Origin: JAJZJT01 sp964610905
Lineage (GTDB): Bacteria > Actinomycetota > Acidimicrobiia > Acidimicrobiales > RAAP-2
Assembly: GCA_964610905.1 (NCBI GenBank)
Contig: CAZSYT010000044.1
Span: 1 to 24,434, forward strand
Length of the DNA stretch: 24,434 nt
Reading direction: 5' to 3'
The notes under the pieces were generated by a model. The model was not told the DNA's origin and did no database searches. It saw only the letters and a program-made list of their open reading frames with translations. Made by a program: the position numbers and the translations under genes. This document shows positions 1 through 6,487 of the stretch, one piece after another (the stretch's first letter is position 1; each line of letters opens with the position of its first letter).

Positions 1-516
1 CTTCGAGACGTGCTCGGCCGACACCACGGTGCCCTGGATGACCAGCAGGTCGAGCTCGGCGGCCAGGACGGCCGGGGCGAACTGCTCGGTGCGCTGCGGG
101 GTGACCGACGCCGCGGTGGTGATGCCGGCCGACTTCATCTCGCGGATGCGCTCGGTGACGAGCTCGAGCTTGACCGGCTCCGCGTACATCTGCTGCATGC
201 GGGCCGTGGCCTTCTCGGTGGGGAGCTCGCGGATCTCGTCGAAGAGGGGCGTCGGGTCCTCGTAGCGGGTCCAGAGGCCCTCGAGGTTGAGGACGCCGAG
301 GCCGCCGAGCTTGCCGATCTCGACGGCGGTCGACGGGCTCACCACGCCGTCCATGGCCGACGCCAGGAGCGGGAGCTCGAAGCGGTAGGCGTCGATCTCC
401 CAGCTGATGTCGACGTCCTCGGGGTCGCGGGTGCGCCGGCTCGGGACGATGGCGATGTCGTCGAACCCGTAGGCCCTCCGTCCCGACTTGAAGATGCCGA
501 TCTCTAGCTCAGCCAC
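1..516 (-). CDS. guaB3: GuaB3-type IMP dehydrogenase family protein (N-terminal 172 codons, cut by window edge)
   Basis: This is the N-terminal part of a (beta/alpha)8 protein of the IMP dehydrogenase/GMP reductase family. The translation begins VAELEIGIFKSGRRAYGF and contains IVPSRRTRDPEDV, LASAMDGVVSP, KLGGLGVLNLEGLWTRYEDP and LLVIQGTVVSAEHVSK, which match the actinobacterial GuaB3 pattern rather than the classical GuaB with CBS domains. GuaB3 proteins are linked to purine nucleotide metabolism. The start is GTG at 514-516, preceded by a GGAGG five bases upstream. About half of a usual ~370-residue protein is present; the rest, including the catalytic loop, lies beyond base 1. In mycobacteria a guaB3 lies downstream of the groES-groEL region in the same orientation, as here, but guaB2 is not seen next to it. 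Confidence 0.9.
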   Translation of the reverse strand, partial: MAELEIGIFKSGRRAYGFDDIAIVPSRRTRDPEDVDISWEIDAYRFELPLLASAMDGVVSPSTAVEIGKLGGLGVLNLEGLWTRYEDPTPLFDEIRELPTEKATARMQQMYAEPVKLELVTERIREMKSAGITTAASVTPQRTEQFAPAVLAAELDLLVIQGTVVSAEHVSK

Positions 517-607
517 GTCGTCCTCCAGCGCGCGGTGGGGTCCTGCTCGAACAGCCGTCCGATGCGTCCCCGACACCACGCCGACCGGCCTGCGGCCACG
601 ATACCGC

Positions 608-1414
608 CTAGCGGCCCGGGGCCGGTGCCCGCAGACGGGCGGCACGGACGACGGGCGGGTCGAGGTCGAGGGCGACGGCGAGGAGCTCGACGAGCACCCG
701 GGCCGTTGCCCCCCAGATGATCTCCCCGGCCGCCTCGAAGAACCACACCGGGTACTCGCCACCGGGGCGACCGTCGAGGCCGGGGCGGCCGGGGATCGAC
801 CACCACTCCTCGGCGAAGACCCCCTCCGTCACCAGGTCGGCGAGGGCGAGGTCGAAGACCCGCTCGACCTCGGCGGGCTCGGCCGCGAGCACGGGGCGCT
901 TCCCGAGGGTCCCCACCACCGGGGTCATCACCGTGTTCGACGCCACCGTCGGCAGCGGGGAGAGGTGGCCGACGACCTCGACGGCCACCGGGTCGAGCCC
1001 GACCTCCTCGCAGGCCTCCCGACGGGCCGCCGCCTCGGCGTCCTCCCCGTCCTCGAGCCGGCCACCGGGGAACGCCACCTCGGCCCGGTGCGAGCGCAGG
1101 TGGGCAGCGCGCACCGTGAGGACGACGCGGGTCTCGCCCTCCTCCTCGAAGAGCGGCACCAGCACGGCCGCCCGGTGGTCCACGACCAGAGACTCCTCGG
1201 CGGCGCCGCCACCCAGGGCGGCGACCACGGCCGCCTCGGCCTCGTCGAGCGTGGCCTGCGGCCGGTAGGCGGCGACGCGCCCGGCGACACGCGCCAGCGA
1301 GAGCCCCCGGCGGGAGGTTCCGGGCAGGTGGGCCCAGGGCGGCGGGCCGCCGGGACGGTGGGCGGCGGGGCGCCGGATGACCTGGCGGGCGGATCCTTCG
1401 GAGGCGAGGGGCAT
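608..1414 (-). CDS. NUDIX hydrolase, CoA pyrophosphatase (NudL/YeaB-like) type
   Basis: A 268-residue protein with a complete NUDIX box at residues 118-140 (G118, E124, R132-E133, E136-E137, G139), the motif that binds Mg2+ and hydrolyses nucleoside-diphosphate-linked compounds. Just before it is LTVRAAHLRSHRAEVAFPGGR, which resembles the UPF0035 signature of CoA pyrophosphatases, so coenzyme A or its derivatives are the likely substrates; this is family inference. The protein has no signal peptide and about 80 N-terminal residues before the beta-strand of the NUDIX fold. The ATG at 1412-1414 has no Shine-Dalgarno but a TACCCT hexamer eight bases upstream, consistent with a leaderless mRNA. 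It is divergent from the lipoprotein gene and lies 91 bp upstream of guaB3 on the same strand. Confidence 0.88.
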   Translation of the reverse strand: MPLASEGSARQVIRRPAAHRPGGPPPWAHLPGTSRRGLSLARVAGRVAAYRPQATLDEAEAAVVAALGGGAAEESLVVDHRAAVLVPLFEEEGETRVVLTVRAAHLRSHRAEVAFPGGRLEDGEDAEAAARREACEEVGLDPVAVEVVGHLSPLPTVASNTVMTPVVGTLGKRPVLAAEPAEVERVFDLALADLVTEGVFAEEWWSIPGRPGLDGRPGGEYPVWFFEAAGEIIWGATARVLVELLAVALDLDPPVVRAARLRAPAPGR

Positions 1415-1422
1415 GTGCCACC

Positions 1423-1428
1423 AGGGTA
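1423..1428 (-). promoter_or_regulatory. Putative -10 box (TACCCT) for the NUDIX gene, leaderless type
   Basis: TACCCT on the minus strand ends eight bases before the ATG of the NUDIX gene, and no Shine-Dalgarno is present. This spacing would place the transcript start at or next to the ATG. No good -35 was found. Confidence 0.3.
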
Positions 1429-1494
1429 CGGTGCCGGCCCGGCGCTCGGGACGACCGCGTCAACCGGGTGGGCTCGGCGGGCGTGAGGCAGGGC

Positions 1495-2718
1495 ATGGGA
1501 CCGCTCGCCCGACGGCACCGCTGCGCAGCGGGCACGGCGCGTCGTGGTCTGACCCCGTCGGGGACGGGCGGGGTACGGGCGGCACTCGCCGTCGTCGCCT
1601 CGGCCACCGTGCTGGCGGCGTGCCCCGGCCCCTCGTCCGTCGCAGAGAGCCACAGCAGGCCGCGAGGGCCTCGGACGGCTCGGACGCAGCACGCGACGGC
1701 GGTCACCTTCGTGCCGTGGCGCACCCTGCCCGTCACCGCCGCCGACGTCCCGCCACCCGCCAACCCGGCCGACCACGTCTTCTTCGGCCCAGCGATCCCC
1801 TCGTCGTGCGAGGCCGGGGGCGTGGCCGGCGTCGCCCGCACGAGGCGGGTGCCGGGCGGGGTGTCGGGCGAGGTGACCCTGTCGGCGACCGGCGGCGCCT
1901 GCTCGCTCGCCGGCGCGGCGACCGGCGGCGGCGTCCTCTCCCACGCCGGTCGGCGGCTCGCCGTCCGGGCCGTGACCGCCGGTCCGGCGACCGTCAACCC
2001 GCCGACCGGGGTCTTCCCCGCCGTGGTCGAGCCCCACGGCCGCGCCGCGTCCACCGGGTGGCCGACCGAGGTGCTCGCCTTCACCTGGCACGGCCCCTAC
2101 TGCGGGCCGCGGGCGCCGGTGCTCTCGGTCTCCCTGGCGACGGGCTCCTCCGCGCCCCCGTCCGTGCTCCCGCGCTCGGTCACCGTCACCGCCCCGGTCA
2201 CCGGCCCGGTGCCCCGCTGCGGCGGCGTGCACGGGGTGGACGGCCCGCTCGACCTCGGCTTCGTCACCACGGCGGCGAGCGCCGGCGCGCCCCTCCCCCC
2301 GGGCCGGGAGCGCCTCGTGGCCACCCTCGAACTGCCGACGTCGGTGCCCGCCGCGACGGCCGGGACGGCCGGATTCGCCTTCATCGTGGTGCTCGACGAC
2401 CCGAGCCCGGTCCCCGTCCCGCTCCAGCCGTGCCCCGCCTACGACCTCGAGGTCGACGCCACGGTGCTCGTCGGCCCGCCCAGCCCTCCCGGCGCGACCC
2501 TGACGGTCCCGTCGACCGACACCGGGGCCGTCAACTGCGCGGCGGCGCCCGCCGTCCTCGGCCCCCACCAGCGCGTCGAGCTCGCCATGCGCTTCGTGCC
2601 CCGCTCCCCGGCCACGGGACGGCGGCTCGACCTGGCGGTCGTGCCCGGCCTACGGGCCACCGTGTGGTGGGCGATCGCCGGGGTGCCGAGCGCCCACGGC
2701 GTGGTGCTGCTCACCTGA
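1495..2718 (+). CDS. Putative secreted lipoprotein of unknown function
   Basis: I do not recognise this protein. It has an arginine-rich N terminus, a hydrophobic stretch (VRAALAVVASATVLAAC) and a lipobox LAAC, so it is probably exported and lipid-anchored on the outer face of the membrane. The mature part, about 365 residues, is rich in Pro, Gly, Val and Thr, with predicted beta-type segments and a few spaced cysteines (SSCEAG, GACSLAG, PYCGPR, PRCGG, QPCPAY, VNCAA) that could form disulfides. The layout loosely recalls small secreted actinobacterial domains with paired Cys such as DUF4232, but I cannot confirm that. The start is uncertain: ATG 1495 is chosen because it shortens the signal n-region; an in-frame GTG at 1468 is possible. 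A strong hairpin follows directly after the stop, so the gene is probably monocistronic. Confidence 0.72.
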   Translation: MGPLARRHRCAAGTARRGLTPSGTGGVRAALAVVASATVLAACPGPSSVAESHSRPRGPRTARTQHATAVTFVPWRTLPVTAADVPPPANPADHVFFGPAIPSSCEAGGVAGVARTRRVPGGVSGEVTLSATGGACSLAGAATGGGVLSHAGRRLAVRAVTAGPATVNPPTGVFPAVVEPHGRAASTGWPTEVLAFTWHGPYCGPRAPVLSVSLATGSSAPPSVLPRSVTVTAPVTGPVPRCGGVHGVDGPLDLGFVTTAASAGAPLPPGRERLVATLELPTSVPAATAGTAGFAFIVVLDDPSPVPVPLQPCPAYDLEVDATVLVGPPSPPGATLTVPSTDTGAVNCAAAPAVLGPHQRVELAMRFVPRSPATGRRLDLAVVPGLRATVWWAIAGVPSAHGVVLLT

Positions 2719-2719
2719 C

Positions 2720-2764
2720 GGGCGAGCGCCGGACGCCCCGGACCGGGGCCTCGGGCGCTCGCCC
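2720..2764 (+). terminator. Nested GC-rich hairpin after the lipoprotein gene
   Basis: An outer 11-bp perfect stem (GGGCGAGCGCC at 2720-2730 with GGCGCTCGCCC at 2754-2764) encloses a second 7-bp stem (GCCCCGG 2735-2741 and CCGGGGC 2743-2749). It starts two bases after the stop codon. There is no T tract, as is usual for high-GC actinobacterial terminators. Confidence 0.6.
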
Positions 2765-2806
2765 CGGACCGGCACGTCGGTCCCCGTCCCCGGTCCGGGG
2801 CGTCGG

Positions 2807-2812
2807 TATCGT
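2807..2812 (+). promoter_or_regulatory. Possible -10 box (TATCGT) for the YbjQ-family gene
   Basis: TATCGT lies 53 bp before the GTG start of the YbjQ-like gene in the short spacer behind the hairpin. The same hexamer is the -10 of the better supported groES and rplM promoters. No clear -35 is present, so this is weak. Confidence 0.3.
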
Positions 2813-2864
2813 CGGGGCCGGGCGCGCCGACGCGCCCGGAGCAGCGGACCCCGGGAGGTCACCC

Positions 2865-3227
2865 GTGACGGACGCCGGAACGGCAGCACCGGCAGCACCC
2901 CAACTCCCCATCACGACAGCCCTCGAGTTCCCCGAGTGGCGGATCGCCCGCAGCCTGGGGATGGTCTACGGCGTCGTCGTTCGCTCGATGGGGGCCATCA
3001 AGGGGATCGGCGCCGGGCTCAAGGCGATCGCCGGCGGGGAGGTGAAGCAGTACACCCGTCTGGTGGAGGACAGCCGCCGGCACGCGCTCGACCGGATGGT
3101 CGAGAACGCCGTCGTGCTCGGGGCCAACGGCATCGTCTCGATGCGGTTCGACTCCTCGGAGATGGGCCAGTCGCTCACCGAGCTCGTCGCCTACGGCACG
3201 GCCGTGCTCCTCGAGCCCCGCACCTGA
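2865..3227 (+). CDS. YbjQ/UPF0145 (DUF74) family protein
   Basis: A 120-residue cytoplasmic protein matching the YbjQ/UPF0145 family across its length: ITTALEFPEWRIARSLGMVYG, the GLKAIAGGE turn, the helix with RHALDRMVENAVVLGAN and the terminal ELVAYGTAVLLE strand. The family forms pentameric rings and is annotated as a putative heavy-metal-binding domain, but its physiological role is not established. The GTG at 2865 is chosen because GGGAGG lies seven bases upstream and because homology begins a few residues after it; the frame is open much further upstream, but that stretch is the shadow of the lipoprotein gene. A small membrane-protein gene follows after 17 bp on the same strand, suggesting co-transcription. 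Confidence 0.85.
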   Translation: MTDAGTAAPAAPQLPITTALEFPEWRIARSLGMVYGVVVRSMGAIKGIGAGLKAIAGGEVKQYTRLVEDSRRHALDRMVENAVVLGANGIVSMRFDSSEMGQSLTELVAYGTAVLLEPRT

Positions 3228-3244
3228 GCGGGCGACTGCAAGCC

Positions 3245-3469
3245 GTGGCGGCGACCGTGATCGGCGTGGCGGTGGGCCTCGTCGTGCTCGCCCTCGTCGT
3301 CGCCAGCGTCTTCGTCCGGCGGCACGGCGAGGCCGGACGACCCGAGCCTGGCTGGACGCCGACCGACGAGGTGTTCAACGACCCTTCCACCGGGCGGGTG
3401 ATGCGCGTCTGGGTCGACGCGGGCGGCCAGCGCCGCTACGTGGCCGAGGGCCGGCGCTCGGCCACCTGA
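3245..3469 (+). CDS. Small single-pass membrane protein, unknown function
   Basis: A 74-residue protein with one N-terminal transmembrane helix (about residues 3-24, VIGVAVGLVVLALVVASVFV) followed by RRHGEA, which by the positive-inside rule puts the short C-terminal part in the cytoplasm. That part carries TDEVFNDPSTGRVMRVWVDAGGQRRYV, a pattern I associate with small actinobacterial hypothetical proteins (conserved DP-T/S-GR and RVWVD), though no function is known to me. The start is assigned to GTG 3245, with GTG 3257 as an alternative; neither has a good ribosome-binding site, so translational coupling to the preceding gene is plausible. Its last 34 bp overlap the 3' end of the convergent tetR-type gene. 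Confidence 0.62.
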   Translation: MAATVIGVAVGLVVLALVVASVFVRRHGEAGRPEPGWTPTDEVFNDPSTGRVMRVWVDAGGQRRYVAEGRRSAT

Positions 3470-4116
3470 CCGTCGCGGGACCCGTCGTGCGCCAGGGTGG
3501 CGAGGGCCCGGGGGAGGTCGGCCCGGGCCGTCTCGGGTGAGGCGCCGGTGGCGTCGAGCAGGAAGGGCTCGAAGAGCTGCCAGCCGAAGAGCAAGGCCAC
3601 GACCTGGGCGACCCCCACACGGGCCCGGTCCGGCGGGACGACGCCGGAGTGAACGGCTCGGCCGACGAGCGCGGCGATCGCCGGGTGGTCGGGCTGGAGG
3701 GCGCCCACGTCCTCCCCGTCGAGGAGGAGGCGGGCGACGATCCGGAGGTGCCGTGCGACGGGCCCGTCGGCGACGAGCGGGTCGAGCGCCAGGGCTGCCC
3801 TGCCGCGCTCGACAGGTCCGCGTTGCTGGGCGGCACTGTCGAGCTGGGCGGCCGCCTGCTGGGCGAGCCGGGCGAGGACGGCGCCGACGAGGTTGGCCTT
3901 GGCGCCGAAGAAGCGGTGCACGAGGCCGTGGTTGACGCCGGCCGCCGCGGCGATCCGCCGCACCGAGGCGTCGGCCCCGTGGCGGAGCAGCTCGGCCTCG
4001 GCGGCGTCGAGGAGCGCCTCGGTCACCTCGGCGCGACCCGAGGGTCGGGCGGTCCGACCAGAGGTTCGGCCGGCGCGACCCGACGGCCGGGGGGCACGGT
4101 CCGGACGCGGCGGCAT
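3436..4116 (-). CDS. TetR/AcrR family transcriptional regulator
   Basis: A 226-residue regulator. Residues 1-30 form a basic, low-complexity tail rich in Arg, Pro and Ser. The TetR DNA-binding domain follows at about 31-78, with the helix-turn-helix at 51-71 (VRRIAAAAGVNHGLVHRFFGAK). The rest is the variable helical ligand-binding and dimer domain (LRIVARLLLDGED, VAQVVALLFGWQLFEPFLL). It is transcribed divergently from the sulfatase gene across 52 bp that contain two operator-like palindromes covering both promoters, so it very likely represses itself and the sulfatase gene. The ligand cannot be read from the sequence. The ATG at 4114-4116 has a TACACT hexamer six bases upstream and no Shine-Dalgarno, indicating a leaderless transcript. 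Its end overlaps the convergent small membrane-protein gene by 34 bp. Confidence 0.9.
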   Translation of the reverse strand: MPPRPDRAPRPSGRAGRTSGRTARPSGRAEVTEALLDAAEAELLRHGADASVRRIAAAAGVNHGLVHRFFGAKANLVGAVLARLAQQAAAQLDSAAQQRGPVERGRAALALDPLVADGPVARHLRIVARLLLDGEDVGALQPDHPAIAALVGRAVHSGVVPPDRARVGVAQVVALLFGWQLFEPFLLDATGASPETARADLPRALATLAHDGSRDGQVAERRPSAT

Positions 4117-4122
4117 CGCCCG

Positions 4123-4128
4123 AGTGTA
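4123..4128 (-). promoter_or_regulatory. -10 box (TACACT) of the tetR-type gene
   Basis: TACACT on the minus strand ends six bases before the ATG, giving a leaderless transcript. A weak -35 (GCGACT at 4146-4151) lies 17 bp upstream. The hexamer overlaps the left half-site of operator O1. Confidence 0.55.
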
Positions 4129-4142
4129 GTCGGTTGACTACA
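4125..4142. promoter_or_regulatory. Operator O1, perfect 18-bp inverted repeat
   Basis: TGTAGTC-GGTT-GACTACA is a perfect 7-bp inverted repeat with a 4-bp centre. It overlaps the tetR-type -10 box and the -35 box of the sulfatase promoter. Position and symmetry fit a TetR dimer site; the assignment to this TetR protein is inference from the divergent layout. Confidence 0.75.
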
Positions 4143-4162
4143 TGTAGTCGCCTGCCTACGAT
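4134..4162 (+). promoter_or_regulatory. Sigma-70-type promoter of the sulfatase gene
   Basis: TTGACT (4134-4139), a 17-bp spacer and TACGAT (4157-4162) form a near-consensus promoter. The -10 ends six bases before the ATG at 4169, so the transcript would start at the initiation codon. Both operators lie over it. Confidence 0.7.
4143..4160. promoter_or_regulatory. Operator O2, imperfect 18-bp inverted repeat adjoining O1
   Basis: TGTAGTC-GCCT-GCCTACG follows O1 with no gap. The core GTAG-N8-CTAC is identical to that of O1; the outer positions match in five of seven pairs. It covers the spacer and part of the -10 of the sulfatase promoter, so binding of two dimers side by side is plausible. 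Confidence 0.6.
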
Positions 4163-4168
4163 CGCCCC

Positions 4169-5713
4169 ATGCCGACCGCTGCCGAGCCCCCCTTCGACCC
4201 CATCGCCTCGGCGACGGTCCCCGTCGCCCCCAACCGCGAGCCCGCCTTCGCCCACCCGGCCCAGCAGGCCGAGGCGGCACGCCGGCTCGCCGCCTGGGCC
4301 GAGCGCCGGGGACGGAAGGCGCCCAACGTGCTGGTCGTCCTCATGGACGACGTGGGGTGGGGCGACTTCGGCTGCTACGGCGGCGGGGTGGCCGTCGGGG
4401 CGCCGACGCCCAACATCGACCGCCTGGCCCGCCAGGGGAAGCTCCTCACCTCGTGCTACTCGGAGCCCTCCTGCACGCCGTCGCGAGCCAGTCTGCTCAC
4501 GGGCCGGCTCCCCATGCGCCACGGGCTCCAGCGTCCCCCGATGTACGGGGAGCCCGGCGGGCTCGAGGGCGAGCGGACCCTGGCCGAGCTGCTCTCCGAG
4601 GCGGGGTACGTCACCCAGGCCGTGGGCAAGTGGCACCTCGGCGAGAACACCGCCTCCCAGCCCCAGCACTGCGGCTTCGACGACTTCTACGGGTTCCTCT
4701 CGGTGTCGGACATGTACACCGAGTGGCGCGATCCGTACTTCTTCCCCGAGATGGTCTACAGCGAGGCGCGCACTGCGTGGGTGGAGAACATGCCGTTCAA
4801 CAAGTGCTTCGTGCACGCCACGAGGGGGGCCGAGCTCGAGGAGGTCGAGGAGGTGACCATCCCCGTCCTCTCCACCCTCGACGACCGGTGGGCCGCCTAC
4901 TCGGAGCAGTTCATCGACACCATGGCCGGACGCGAGGAGCCGTGGTTCCTCTACCACTGCACGCGGGGTGCCCACTTCGACAACTACCCGCTCGAGAAGT
5001 ACCTGGGCTCCTCCCCGGCCCGCCACCCCTACAAGGACACGATCGTCGAGCTCGACGACATCGTGGGCCGCCTGGTCGACCGGTTGCGCGAGACGGACCA
5101 GCTCGAGGACACCGTCATCTTCGTCTCCTCCGACAACGGGCCGGAGATGGAGACGTGGCCCGACGCCGCCTACACGCCGTTCCGCTGCGCCAAGGGCTCG
5201 ACGTGGGAGGGAGGGGTGCGGGTCCCCGGCATCTGGTCGTGGTCGGGCACGATCGAGCCCGACGAGGTGACCGACGGGCTCTTCTCCTTCACCGACGTGG
5301 TGCCCACCGTCCTCGCCCTGGCCGGGACGGCCGACCGCGTCCCCGACGACCGGTTCGTCGACGGCGTCGACCAGAGCGCCTTCCTCGTCGCTCCGGGTGC
5401 ACTGAGCCACCGCAAGTACGTCTACTACTGGCTCGGCCAGATGTTCTCGGCGCTGCGCGTCGGCGAGTACAAGTTCATGCTCGGGTCGATCTCCGACGGG
5501 AATTCCGACGTGGCGACGGACGGCGGCTTCAGCGGGGTGTCGCAGAAGTACCCCTACGGGCGCGTCTACAACCTCTACCTCGACCCCAAGGAGCAGCACT
5601 CCTACCTCATCCGCAAGCTCGCCTACCTCGAGGCCTTCCAGAGCGGGCTGCGGAGCCACGTCCGCTCGTTCGCCGACTACCCGCCCAAGGCGTCCGTCGG
5701 GCTCAACGTCTGA
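4169..5713 (+). CDS. Sulfatase, arylsulfatase A-like, Cys-type
   Basis: A 514-residue type I sulfatase of the alkaline phosphatase superfamily, which cleaves sulfate esters. Metal ligands D60-D61 lie in VLVVLMDDVGWGDFG. The modification motif C102-T-P-S-R in CTPSRASLLTGR is the site where Cys becomes formylglycine. VGKWHLGE (K153, H155), H269 in the TRGAHFDNYP segment, D322-N323 in FVSSDNGPE and K342 in the CAKGSTWEGGVRVPG segment complete the usual active-site set. There is no signal peptide or membrane segment, so the enzyme appears cytoplasmic, and about 50 residues precede the catalytic domain. The ATG at 4169 is the likely transcript start. No formylglycine-generating enzyme or sulfate transporter is nearby. 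The substrate cannot be inferred. A divergent TetR regulator probably controls it. Confidence 0.93.
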   Translation: MPTAAEPPFDPIASATVPVAPNREPAFAHPAQQAEAARRLAAWAERRGRKAPNVLVVLMDDVGWGDFGCYGGGVAVGAPTPNIDRLARQGKLLTSCYSEPSCTPSRASLLTGRLPMRHGLQRPPMYGEPGGLEGERTLAELLSEAGYVTQAVGKWHLGENTASQPQHCGFDDFYGFLSVSDMYTEWRDPYFFPEMVYSEARTAWVENMPFNKCFVHATRGAELEEVEEVTIPVLSTLDDRWAAYSEQFIDTMAGREEPWFLYHCTRGAHFDNYPLEKYLGSSPARHPYKDTIVELDDIVGRLVDRLRETDQLEDTVIFVSSDNGPEMETWPDAAYTPFRCAKGSTWEGGVRVPGIWSWSGTIEPDEVTDGLFSFTDVVPTVLALAGTADRVPDDRFVDGVDQSAFLVAPGALSHRKYVYYWLGQMFSALRVGEYKFMLGSISDGNSDVATDGGFSGVSQKYPYGRVYNLYLDPKEQHSYLIRKLAYLEAFQSGLRSHVRSFADYPPKASVGLNV

Positions 5714-5728
5714 CGGATCGGGGCTCGG

Positions 5729-5754
5729 CGCGCCGTGCGTGCCGCGGCGGCGCG
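5729..5754. terminator. Possible bidirectional hairpin between convergent sulfatase and erm-like genes
   Basis: CGCGCCG (5729-5735) and CGGCGCG (5748-5754) form a 7-bp stem with a 12-base loop in the 63-bp spacer between two converging stop codons. No T tract is present and the loop is long, so support is modest. Confidence 0.35.
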
Positions 5755-5776
5755 ACGGGTCCCACCCGCACCCGGC

Positions 5777-6316
5777 TCAGCGCCGGCGCTCGACGACCAG
5801 GTGCGCCACGCCCCCGGGAGGCGGTGGCCGGAAGGCCGAGCGCGGCGGCGCCGGCGCGGTCCGGGTGGTGAACGCGGCGCCCCAGCGACCCCGGCCGGGC
5901 GCGTCCGGCGAGGTCCAGCGGCGCCCGGCGTGCCACGGGACGACGAGGTCGGCACGCACGAGCCGGCTGCCCGGGCAGAGGAGCCGGCGCACCAGCGCGG
6001 TGGTGACTGCGAACGGCGGGTTGGCGACCACCGCGTACGGGCGCCGCGGGAGACGGAGGTCGGTGGCGTCGGCACGCACCACCGTCACGGGCTGGCCGGC
6101 GAAGCGCTCGGCGAGCAACCGGGCCCGGACCGGGTGCAGCTCGACGGCGACGACCCGCGCCCCGGCCTCGACGAGGGCTCGGGTCAGCGACCCGGTGCCG
6201 GCGCCGACGTCGAGGACGACGTCACCGCGACGGACACCCGCCTCGGCGACGAAGCGGCGAGCGTGGCGAGCGTCGAGCTCGTGGAACCCCCAACGGGGCC
6301 CGCGTCCCCCGGGCAC
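5777..6316 (-). CDS. Erm(37)-like 23S rRNA (adenine-N6)-methyltransferase, short form
   Basis: A 179-residue SAM-dependent methyltransferase. Motif I is LDVGAGTGSLTRAL (residues 35-48), an acidic ribose-binding E59 lies in VVAVELHP, and VVANPPFAVTTALVRRLL (from about residue 96) holds the NPPF catalytic motif of N6-adenine methyltransferases. The N terminus GRGPRWGFHELDARHARRF, the total length and the absence of a full C-terminal RNA-binding lobe resemble mycobacterial Erm(37) (recalled, not searched) more than the longer Erm or KsgA proteins. Such enzymes methylate 23S rRNA near A2058 and reduce binding of macrolides, lincosamides and streptogramins. Residues after the core diverge (VVPWHAG, PPPPGGVAHLVV), so activity is not certain. 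The GTG at 6314-6316 fits homology but has no clear ribosome-binding site. It converges on the sulfatase gene. Confidence 0.83.
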   Translation of the reverse strand: MPGGRGPRWGFHELDARHARRFVAEAGVRRGDVVLDVGAGTGSLTRALVEAGARVVAVELHPVRARLLAERFAGQPVTVVRADATDLRLPRRPYAVVANPPFAVTTALVRRLLCPGSRLVRADLVVPWHAGRRWTSPDAPGRGRWGAAFTTRTAPAPPRSAFRPPPPGGVAHLVVERRR

Positions 6317-6344
6317 GGAGCACCCGGACTGTGAACGTCGTCAT
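6222..6344 (-). other. Possible 40-codon upstream ORF overlapping the erm-like start
   Basis: An ATG at 6342-6344 opens a 40-codon frame (MTTFTVRVLRARG...) that overlaps the erm-like start at 6316 in another frame and ends at 6222. A TAGCGT hexamer (6353-6358) lies eight bases upstream, so this ATG would be at or near the 5' end of the mRNA. It may be a leader ORF, or chance in GC-rich DNA. Confidence 0.25.
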
Positions 6345-6450
6345 GGAGCGCGACGCTACCCACCCGCCGCCCGCCGGGCCACCGCTCCCCCGCCCTCCTC
6401 CATCCCGGACCGAGGGACGGTCAGCCCGGCGGGACGGCCGGGCAGGACGA

Positions 6451-6474
6451 CCGGGCCCGCCGCGGCGGGCCCGG
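6451..6474 (-). terminator. Perfect 24-bp palindrome after the alpha-hydroxy-acid oxidase gene
   Basis: A perfect palindrome with arms CCGGGCCCGCCG and CGGCGGGCCCGG lies 13 bases beyond the stop codon of the oxidase gene. As RNA it would form a very stable hairpin with a small apical loop. There is no T tract. It also separates this gene from the erm-like gene downstream on the same strand. Confidence 0.65.
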
Positions 6475-6487
6475 TCCACCCGCGGGG

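Noticed and set aside
928..2568. 546-codon minus-strand frame overlapping the NUDIX and lipoprotein genes
   Set aside because: It crosses two better supported genes and contains only Arg/Gly-rich low-complexity sequence.
3191..5659. 822-codon open frame on the minus strand antisense to the sulfatase
   Set aside because: It is a GC-rich shadow frame without recognisable domains; the plus-strand sulfatase has complete family motifs, and the tetR-type gene occupies part of it in another frame.
5777..6316. KsgA (16S rRNA dimethyltransferase)
   Set aside because: The protein is about 90 residues shorter than KsgA and its N terminus matches Erm(37)-type proteins instead.
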